Shown here: positions 1-6,745 of the stretch, in pieces | Layout: each line of letters opens with the position of its first letter | How positions within the stretch are numbered: position 1 is the first letter of the stretch | Origin: Ignavibacteriota bacterium | Lineage (GTDB): Bacteria > Bacteroidota > Ignavibacteria > Tepidaquicellales > Tepidaquicellaceae | Direction of reading: 5' to 3' | Assembly (NCBI GenBank): GCA_003158365.1 | Contig: PMIW01000042.1 | Span: 3,631-19,687, forward strand | DNA: 16,057 nucleotides | The notes under the pieces: generated by a model | What the model was told of the DNA's origin: nothing | Seen by the model: only the letters and a program-made list of their open reading frames with translations | Databases searched by the model: none | Made by a program: the position numbers and the translations under genes

Positions 1-205
1 ATTTCAGATTAAAGATTTAAGATTGGTTACCCTGAAAGTATATGATATCCTCGGTAAAGAAATCGCAACGCTCGTTAACGAAAAACAATCGCCGGGTGTG
101 TATGAGGTTACGTTCGACGGATCGAGATTAACAAGCGGAATATATTTTTATAAATTAGTATCCGGCAGTTATTCTGAAGTAAGAAAAATGGTGTTAATAA
201 AATAA
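1..205 (+). CDS. 3' end of a T9SS-secreted protein (sorting domain only, truncated by window edge)
   Basis: The reading frame is open from the first bases of the window and ends at TAA 203-205. The visible part is the C-terminal half of a T9SS type A sorting domain: 'VYDILGKEIATLVNEK', then 'SPGVYEV', 'SGIYFYKL' and the ending 'KMVLIK'. This domain directs Sec-exported proteins through the outer membrane and is normally cleaved or processed there. A TTG at 23 could be read as a start, but the upstream codons continue in frame as sorting-domain sequence, so this is the tail of a longer gene and not a 60-residue protein. The functional part lies outside the window. The next gene starts only 12 bp after the stop, which suggests co-transcription. 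The middle of this domain ('VTFDGSRLTSG') resembles the second sorting-domain subtype in the window, while its 'SPGVYEV' part matches the first. Confidence 0.9.
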   Translation, partial: FQIKDLRLVTLKVYDILGKEIATLVNEKQSPGVYEVTFDGSRLTSGIYFYKLVSGSYSEVRKMVLIK

Positions 206-217
206 ATATATTTTATT

Positions 218-2308
218 ATGAAAAAAATATTTTTACTTATTTTTATTTTTTTAGTCATAGGTTTGAGTGAGTGTATTTCTCAGACCGATGATAACGGAGC
301 GCCGTATTTTCCGCTGAGAGTGGGAAATGCCTTTTATTACAGGTATTACCATTGCAGTCCCGGCAGCTGCGATTCTGCTTTTGTGATTTCAAGAATTACG
401 CAGACAAAGACATTTAAAGGAAACAGGTATTATTACTGTTCGAATATTTTCGGAAGAATTAATCAAAACTATTATATCCGGTATAACAGCACTAAGGGTT
501 ATCTTGTTTACCTCGATACTTCGAATGTAAACTGCAATTACGAAATTGCACTTTACAATCTTTCAGCAAGCACAGGTGATTCTGTTTCGTCCTTCTGCAC
601 GGGGTCATATAATTACAGGTGCAGCAGCATTGTTGATTCAATAATTTTTAATTTAACCTCGAGAGTCAAGAAATTTGGTTATTATCATACATCTAACGGC
701 TGGGTAACACAAAACGGAACATATTTTGCAAGGCGGCTGGGGAGCATTTATGATTATTCTTCAACATATAATAATTCATTTTCCTCTTTTCAACGATTTT
801 TGCTGGGATGCAAAATAAACAACGTTGTTTACGGAGATACTATTGACCATATCACCCCCGCTTATGCGGATTCCGGAAGATACATGCCTCTTGCAGTCGG
901 GAATAAATGGGTGTATTACTGCATTTCCATTCCGCCTGTTACATATTATAAGTCAACAGCAATAATTACAAAAGATACAATAATCAACAATAAAAAATAT
1001 TTTTACATTACAAATTTCCCGTCAGATATGAACCCGTTCTGGATTAGATTCGATCCTACATCCGGAAAACTAATGAGGTATGTAAGTTCAGCTGCGTGCA
1101 ATAATGAATATTCCCTTTTCCGTTTTGCAGACCGGCAGGGAGACTCGGTTATTAATATTAATTGTTGTTTTTATAATTATAAATGTCTTGGCATAAAAGA
1201 TACTTCAATTTTCGGATTGACTTCTAAAGAAAAAAATTATTATTACAGCTATTCAGCCCATTATGCAACATCTGACGATTACAGGTTCATCAAAAATATC
1301 GGTTTCTCTTATTTCGAAAGCGATTACGCAGGAAACGTTTACAATTCAATACGAAAAATTCTTACCGGTTGTGTTTTAAACGGAATTGTTTACGGAGATA
1401 CGGCATCTGCGATACCCCCTTCCTACGCTGATTCCTCAAGATATTTTCCGCTGAAGATTGGAAATAAATATTACTATAAATGTAATTACACATATCACCG
1501 GTCAAATCCGGATTCTACGGCGTATGACTCGAGCTATTATATTGTAAATATAACCGACACATCGAGATTTCACGGAAAACTGTATTACAAAATGAATTCT
1601 TTTATTAACGGGACATATAATTATTTCCGCCACGACCTGGACAGCGGTTTTTTGGTTGCATACGATTCTTCAAACTGGTGTACCGTTACACCTTATGAGC
1701 TCAAATGTTTTATGCTGCGTTCAAACGCAAATCAGGACGGAAGCGGCACCTGCTGGATTAATAACTTTTTCTCAAGATGTTTTGAAATCCATGATACAAG
1801 CGCTTTCGGCTCAATGAGAAAAGTAAAAGGTTTTTATACTATGTGGGGCGGAACATCGGGCGGACATTTTACTACATTACTGTTAAAAGATATCGGTTTA
1901 TGTCAATATGAAAAATATTATTATAATCTTGGACCCGGAACCTACACTACACAAAAATACAGGTTAACCGGTGCATTTGTGGACGGGGTTAAATACGGTG
2001 ATACGAATATAATCGGGATAAAGGCAATAGGAAGTATAATTCCCGAAAAGTATGAATTGTACCAGAACTACCCAAACCCATTTAATCCAACGACGAGTAT
2101 CAGGTATTCAGTACCAAGTGTTCAAAATATAAAGCTGATTGTCTATGATATTCCCGGAAAAGAAATCGCAACACTTGTTAATGGGAAACAATCGCCGGGT
2201 GTGTATGAGGTTACGTGGGATGCGTCACAATTTCCATCGGGTGTTTATTTTTATAAATTTACAGCAGGAGATTTTTCGGAAGTTAAAAAAATGGTTTTAA
2301 TAAAATAA
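218..2308 (+). CDS. Secreted Cys/Tyr-rich protein with three ~190-residue modules and a T9SS sorting domain
   Basis: This 696-residue protein begins with a signal peptide (MKK, then a hydrophobic stretch to about residue 20) and ends with a T9SS type A sorting domain (about residues 607-696). Between them are three tandem modules starting near residues 28, 222 and 409. Each opens with 'Y-F/M-P-L-x-x-G-N-x-x-Y-Y' and closes with a 'VYGDT' or 'KYGDT' motif near residues 205, 392 and 593. Modules 1 and 2 share a Cys pattern in the middle (C-N-x-E, then a C, then 'YNYRC' or 'YNYKC'); module 3 keeps part of it. The modules are rich in Tyr, Asn, Ser and Cys, as expected for extracellular beta-rich domains, possibly with disulfides (inference). 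No catalytic motif is recognised and the function is unknown; a surface or adhesive role is a guess. The start ATG follows the previous stop by 12 A/T-only bases with no Shine-Dalgarno sequence. Confidence 0.85.
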   Translation: MKKIFLLIFIFLVIGLSECISQTDDNGAPYFPLRVGNAFYYRYYHCSPGSCDSAFVISRITQTKTFKGNRYYYCSNIFGRINQNYYIRYNSTKGYLVYLDTSNVNCNYEIALYNLSASTGDSVSSFCTGSYNYRCSSIVDSIIFNLTSRVKKFGYYHTSNGWVTQNGTYFARRLGSIYDYSSTYNNSFSSFQRFLLGCKINNVVYGDTIDHITPAYADSGRYMPLAVGNKWVYYCISIPPVTYYKSTAIITKDTIINNKKYFYITNFPSDMNPFWIRFDPTSGKLMRYVSSAACNNEYSLFRFADRQGDSVININCCFYNYKCLGIKDTSIFGLTSKEKNYYYSYSAHYATSDDYRFIKNIGFSYFESDYAGNVYNSIRKILTGCVLNGIVYGDTASAIPPSYADSSRYFPLKIGNKYYYKCNYTYHRSNPDSTAYDSSYYIVNITDTSRFHGKLYYKMNSFINGTYNYFRHDLDSGFLVAYDSSNWCTVTPYELKCFMLRSNANQDGSGTCWINNFFSRCFEIHDTSAFGSMRKVKGFYTMWGGTSGGHFTTLLLKDIGLCQYEKYYYNLGPGTYTTQKYRLTGAFVDGVKYGDTNIIGIKAIGSIIPEKYELYQNYPNPFNPTTSIRYSVPSVQNIKLIVYDIPGKEIATLVNGKQSPGVYEVTWDASQFPSGVYFYKFTAGDFSEVKKMVLIK

Positions 2309-2320
2309 TATATATTTTAT

Positions 2321-4588
2321 ATGAAAAAAATATTTACGGTTTTAATTATTATACTTTGTACTTTGAACATTTCGCCGCCTTTTGCGTCCCGATTTATCGG
2401 GAAAAATTGCATGTGCCAGTGGGTATGGTTAAATCCTTATCCTACCGCAAATAATATTTACTGTATAAGATTTATAAATTCTCAAACCGGATATGCTGCT
2501 TGCGAAGCAGGAACAGTTCTGAAAACAACTAACGGTGGATTGAACTGGAGTGTAAAGATGCTGAACAATTCCTCAAATTTATATACGGTACATTTTATTA
2601 ACTCAAATACGGGAATGGTGGCAGGTGAATTCGGTGCCGCATATAAAACGACAAACGGAGGAACAAGCTGGACGAAAATAGCAATTAACGATTCTGTTGA
2701 TTTCAGAGATGTAAGATTCAGGAATGCAAATACCGGAATTATGATAACGGGTTATAATTGCGGGAATTTCTTTTACAAACCCCGGATATACAAGACATCG
2801 GATGGCGGACTAAGCTGGTCTGTCAAACAATATGATTATTGTTCGTGGTGGTTATATTCGATAGCCTTTGCAGACAATAACAATGTGTATGTTTCCGGTG
2901 AAAGAAGTCTGTATAAATCAACTGATGCCGGAGAGACATGGGACACAGTAGCTTCGAATAACTTTCAGAAAATGGGAAATCGTTCGGTATGGTTTGCTAA
3001 CTCATTAACGGGATATGTAATGAGCACATTTCTCTCGGGCAGCTATGTTTTTTTAATAAATAAAACAATCGATGGCGGAAATACATGGAATCAATATAAT
3101 ACGGGTTCACAATATGAAATCAGGTCTATTGCTTTTACAAATGCTAACACAGGTATTGGTGTGGGTAGAAATACGGGAGTTTTTCGGACGACAAACGGCG
3201 GAGTGAACTGGGTAAAATTTTCAAATGCAGCAGATTCGTCGCGCATTTATTATTCCGTTACGAATGCAGGTGCTAACAGGTTTATTTATGCGGGAGACGG
3301 AGGAATTATTTATCGCTCACTTAATAACGGCGCAAACTTTACACGCATTTCGAAAAGCTTTACAGATGAAACAATAAATAGCGTATCTTTTATTAATAAT
3401 CTGACAGGGATTGTTTGTGGAAATAACGGTGCAATATTCAAAACAATAAACGGTGGTACAAGCTGGACCCGGCAAACCTGTCCTAATGCAGGTAATATTT
3501 TGAAAGTAAGATTATTTGACAGAGATACCGGATTTGCAATAGCAACGAATGGAAGAATATATAAAACGATAAACGGCGGAACTATATGGAACGCTATCTA
3601 TTTCGATTCACTTGCAAACGGGTGGAGTACAGCGGATATCCCCGACAGGCTCACAATATTAATTACAGGCGGTTATTGCAAGCACGCAGGTGCAAAAACA
3701 ACAAACGGCGGTATAAGCTGGGATACGGTTTATGTAGATTGTGAGTGCGGACCTCCTCCGATTCCCACAGGATGCACAACCCAGAATTTTGTTTCAATGG
3801 CAAGTAATAATGTTTATTTCATTGCAGGTGGTCACAGCGACCCTCATATGTCGGGTTATCCTTATGTTTTATTCGGCTTTGGCGGCGGCAGCCGCAGCTT
3901 TGGATTTGAAGGAGGTGGAGATAATAATTTAATAGGATTTGCAGATTACGCTGATACAAATTATGGTATTGCGGTCGGCGGCAGAGGAAGAGTGATGAGA
4001 ACAAATAATAGTTTCAGAACCTGGACTGATTACTGGTATCCCATAGGCGGGTTTTCCTGGATAAATTATCTTTCTCTCGCAGATTCTCTAAATTGCTTAG
4101 CAAATATCGGTTTTTCTCAAACGGGATTTAATAATTCAGGTATTTATAAATCCATCAACGGAGGTATAAACTGGGCTTTATGCGGAGTGTTAAGCAATTC
4201 GCTGACAAAAATAAAATATTATAACTTTAATTATGCGGTTTCCTGGGGACCTTATGGAGGAATAATTGCAAACAAAGCTCCGGGAATAATCTTGCAAACA
4301 AATCCGCCGTCAGGCGAAGTTTCCGGAAGTTATAAATTGTACCAGAATTATCCAAATCCGTTTAATCCGGCAACAAACATTAAATATCAGATAACAAATA
4401 ACAAATTAGTTACACTAAGGATTTATGACGTACTCGGAAAAGAAATCGCAACGCTCGTTAACGAAAAGCAATCACCGGGTGTGTATGAGGTGACGTGGGA
4501 TGCATCACAATATTCTTCGGGAATTTATTTTTATAAATTAACCGCAGGGGATTTTTCAGAAGTAAAAAGAATGGTGTTTATAAAATAA
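2321..4588 (+). CDS. T9SS-secreted YCF48/BNR-type beta-propeller protein
   Basis: This 755-residue protein has an N-terminal signal region (hydrophobic to about residue 22) and a T9SS sorting domain at about residues 668-755. The body carries about 12 repeats of 40-50 residues, each with an N-x-x-T-G-x-x-x-G core followed by an Asp-box-like 'K-T-T-N-G-G-x-x-W' (for example TTNGGLNW, TSDGGLSW, TIDGGNTW, TINGGTSW). These are hallmarks of YCF48-like/BNR beta-propeller blades. The order is interrupted near residues 474-560 by a segment with a C-E-C and a third Cys, followed by a Gly-rich stretch; the next Asp box (TNNSFRTW) is degenerate. Propellers of this kind commonly serve as binding or scaffold folds; no glycosidase active site is evident. 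The signal region contains 'SRFIGKN' encoded by a perfect palindrome (2387-2402). The gene lies 12 bp after the preceding stop and 7 bp before the next ATG, so it is probably in an operon. Confidence 0.87.
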   Translation: MKKIFTVLIIILCTLNISPPFASRFIGKNCMCQWVWLNPYPTANNIYCIRFINSQTGYAACEAGTVLKTTNGGLNWSVKMLNNSSNLYTVHFINSNTGMVAGEFGAAYKTTNGGTSWTKIAINDSVDFRDVRFRNANTGIMITGYNCGNFFYKPRIYKTSDGGLSWSVKQYDYCSWWLYSIAFADNNNVYVSGERSLYKSTDAGETWDTVASNNFQKMGNRSVWFANSLTGYVMSTFLSGSYVFLINKTIDGGNTWNQYNTGSQYEIRSIAFTNANTGIGVGRNTGVFRTTNGGVNWVKFSNAADSSRIYYSVTNAGANRFIYAGDGGIIYRSLNNGANFTRISKSFTDETINSVSFINNLTGIVCGNNGAIFKTINGGTSWTRQTCPNAGNILKVRLFDRDTGFAIATNGRIYKTINGGTIWNAIYFDSLANGWSTADIPDRLTILITGGYCKHAGAKTTNGGISWDTVYVDCECGPPPIPTGCTTQNFVSMASNNVYFIAGGHSDPHMSGYPYVLFGFGGGSRSFGFEGGGDNNLIGFADYADTNYGIAVGGRGRVMRTNNSFRTWTDYWYPIGGFSWINYLSLADSLNCLANIGFSQTGFNNSGIYKSINGGINWALCGVLSNSLTKIKYYNFNYAVSWGPYGGIIANKAPGIILQTNPPSGEVSGSYKLYQNYPNPFNPATNIKYQITNNKLVTLRIYDVLGKEIATLVNEKQSPGVYEVTWDASQYSSGIYFYKLTAGDFSEVKRMVFIK
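2387..2402. repeat. Short palindrome TCCCGAT-TT-ATCGGGA inside a signal-peptide coding region
   Basis: Two perfect 7-bp arms are separated by TT. The element encodes 'SRFIG' between the hydrophobic core of the signal peptide and the 'CQW' start of the mature-like sequence. The same arms recur at 4633-4656, 10866-10889 and 12986-13015, so this is a recurrent element and probably not chance. It can form a small mRNA hairpin about 65 nt after the start codon. Confidence 0.7.
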
Positions 4589-4595
4589 AATTTTT

Positions 4596-6695
4596 ATGAA
4601 AAAAATAATTGCAGCTCTGATTTTTTATTGTTTCCCGATTCGCAGGCTCATCGGGATTTCGATTCTCTCAACATTATTCATTACTCATAATTCATCAGGG
4701 CAATGGGTTCAAGTATCAAGCGGTATTGATGGTGGAAGAATAAATGCCTTAGCTACTGACGGAAATAATGTCTTTGCTGCGACCGGCGGCGGATTGTTTT
4801 TATCAACAAACAGCGGTGTTAATTGGAATCTTCTAAAAAACGGGATTTCTAATTTTAATGTCTCTTCAGTAGCAGTGTCTGGCAATAATATTTTTATTGG
4901 AACATTTGGCGGAGGCGTTTATCGCTCAACCGATTATGGTTTAAGTTGGATACAAATAAACAACGGGCTAACAAATCTTCAAATCTTATCGGTTGCAATT
5001 TCAGGAAGCAACGTTTTTGCCGGTTCATATTCAGGAATATACCGCTCAGCAAACAACGGGAATAATTGGATTTTTATAAATGATGGACCATCAACTTATT
5101 TAGTATTTAATTTAGTGGCATATAGTAATTATGTATTTGCTGCTGTGAATCCCGGAATTTATCGCTCGACAAATAACGGAATAAACTGGACTAACTGTAA
5201 TGTTGCAGCAGAAGGCATTTTTAAGTGTGGTAATAATTTATATACAGCAGGGCCGATGTCTGGTGTTAGTACTTCATCTAACAATGGTGATAACTGGATT
5301 AATATTACAGGGGATTTGCAATATGTTGATACAAAAGCTGTAACATCCATTGGCGGAAATATTTACGCAGGAACTTATTCAAATGGAGTTTACCGTTCTA
5401 CGAATAATGGTATAAACTGGATATCTTATAACAATGGTCTTTCAGACTTTCTTACTCTAACAATGACTTCAATCAATAGTATTGTTTATTTGGGTACCAC
5501 TGTTGGGGGAGGATATACTATTTCTTCAACAGGAAACACCTGGACTCAAATTAATAACGGATTATGCAACAGGGATGTCAGAAGCATTTCAGAGTGCAAT
5601 AATAATTTGATTTTAGCTGTGCCGAATAAAGGAGTCTTGATTTCTACAAACGGTGGAACAGCTTGGGAAACAAGAAGCAGTGGATTGACATGCTTGTATT
5701 CTGTCTCATTAGCGGCTATTAATAATGTTTTGTTAACAGGTACATTACCTTCTAATCCTCAAAATTGGGGGGTCTATTATTCTACTAACGGAGGAAATAA
5801 TTGGATTATTACTTCATCAACAGGATTTAATTACCAGTTTTTAGTAGATGGGAATAATATATATAGTGCTTCTATAGGGATAAAAAAATCAACAAATAAC
5901 GGAGTTAACTGGGTGGAAATCGGAAGTGGAATTACTGATGTAAGGGCATTATGTAAAAAAGGGATTTTTCTGTTTGGTGGTGGTTATTCAGGAATCTGCC
6001 TGTCTACTAATAATGGCGTAACGTGGGATACTGTTAATAATGGATTACCTAACAGACCATATACGGTAATTAATTGTTTGTTATCGGATTCGGTTAATAT
6101 TTATGCGGGGTTAAGACAATACGGTGTTTATATTTCGACTAATAGTGGTACGAATTGGGTTCAGAGAAATTCTGGTCTCGGAGATAAAGATGTTTGGTCG
6201 TTATATAAATATGGGAATTATCTTTTTGCAGGAACAGATTCAAGCGGTGTTTTTATATCAAGTAATAACGGGCTTAACTGGACTCAAAAAAATAATGGGT
6301 TATTATGCCCGGGTATTTGGTCATTGTATGTGAAAGATGGATATTTATATGCAGGGACAATGGGTATGGGGCTTTGGAGAAGACTTATTTCAGATATAAT
6401 TGGTATTCAAAATATTTGTAACGAAATTCCGGATAAATTTATTTTATTTCAGAATTATCCCAATCCGTTTAACCCGGCAACAAATATAAGGTACTCAATA
6501 AAGGAAAATGGTATTGTGACAATAAAAATTTACGACATACTAGGAAAAGAAATTGCAACTTTGGTTAACGAAAAACAGTCGCCTGGTATGTATGAGGTGA
6601 CGTGGGATGCATCGCAATATTCTTCGGGAATTTATTTTTACAAATTAACCGCAGGGGAATTTTCGGAAGTAAAAAAAATGATTTTAATTAAGTAA
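4596..6695 (+). CDS. T9SS-secreted Asp-box beta-propeller protein, 'AGT' type (13 Asp boxes)
   Basis: This 699-residue protein has an unusual 36-residue signal region in which the hydrophobic core is split by 'FPIRRLIG'. Mature-like sequence starts at 'GQW'. The body (about 37-605) has 13 Asp boxes of the form S-T-N-x-G-x-x-W (STNSGVNW, STDYGLSW, STNNGINW and others), each preceded by 'SLAVSGNNIFAGT' and 'GVYRS'-like strands, about 40 residues per repeat. A final 'YLYAGT...LWRR' strand without an Asp box follows the last repeat. With the N-terminal strand this would close a circular fold, giving about 14 blades, perhaps two seven-bladed propellers (inference). A T9SS sorting domain occupies about 610-699. 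It resembles BNR/sialidase-fold binding proteins, but no catalytic residues are recognised. The start lies 7 bp after the upstream stop. Its closest relative in the window by propeller type is 8765-10816. Confidence 0.87.
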   Translation: MKKIIAALIFYCFPIRRLIGISILSTLFITHNSSGQWVQVSSGIDGGRINALATDGNNVFAATGGGLFLSTNSGVNWNLLKNGISNFNVSSVAVSGNNIFIGTFGGGVYRSTDYGLSWIQINNGLTNLQILSVAISGSNVFAGSYSGIYRSANNGNNWIFINDGPSTYLVFNLVAYSNYVFAAVNPGIYRSTNNGINWTNCNVAAEGIFKCGNNLYTAGPMSGVSTSSNNGDNWINITGDLQYVDTKAVTSIGGNIYAGTYSNGVYRSTNNGINWISYNNGLSDFLTLTMTSINSIVYLGTTVGGGYTISSTGNTWTQINNGLCNRDVRSISECNNNLILAVPNKGVLISTNGGTAWETRSSGLTCLYSVSLAAINNVLLTGTLPSNPQNWGVYYSTNGGNNWIITSSTGFNYQFLVDGNNIYSASIGIKKSTNNGVNWVEIGSGITDVRALCKKGIFLFGGGYSGICLSTNNGVTWDTVNNGLPNRPYTVINCLLSDSVNIYAGLRQYGVYISTNSGTNWVQRNSGLGDKDVWSLYKYGNYLFAGTDSSGVFISSNNGLNWTQKNNGLLCPGIWSLYVKDGYLYAGTMGMGLWRRLISDIIGIQNICNEIPDKFILFQNYPNPFNPATNIRYSIKENGIVTIKIYDILGKEIATLVNEKQSPGMYEVTWDASQYSSGIYFYKLTAGEFSEVKKMILIK
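4621..4706 (+). repeat. 86-bp signal-peptide cassette, copy 1
   Basis: This segment aligns without gaps to 10854-10939 with 9 mismatches over 86 bases (about 90% identity, counted by hand). It sits at the same offset from the ATG (25 nt) in both genes. The first 25 nt and everything after the cassette are unrelated or belong to different propeller types. It encodes the second half of the signal region ('FPIRRLIG', then 'ISILSTLFIT', then 'SSGQW'). Confidence 0.85.
4633..4656. repeat. Palindrome TCCCGAT-N10-ATCGGGA in a signal-peptide region
   Basis: Perfect 7-bp arms lie at 4633-4639 and 4650-4656 around the 10-nt loop TCGCAGGCTC. The element encodes 'PIRRLIG', which breaks up the hydrophobic core of the signal peptide. 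The arms are identical to those at 2387-2402 and 10866-10889. Confidence 0.7.
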
Positions 6696-6745
6696 CTGAT
6701 AATTCAACTAAAAAATTTTTATATTAAAACATAACTCATTCAAAA

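Noticed and set aside
23..205. A separate 60-residue protein starting at TTG 23
   Set aside because: The frame is open upstream to the window edge and the sequence continues as sorting domain, so it is the tail of a longer gene.
218..240. A7 runs after ATG in several genes (218, 2321, 4596, 13048) as phase-variation tracts
   Set aside because: Seven A's encode the usual 'MKK' of signal peptides; the runs are short and all reading frames are intact.
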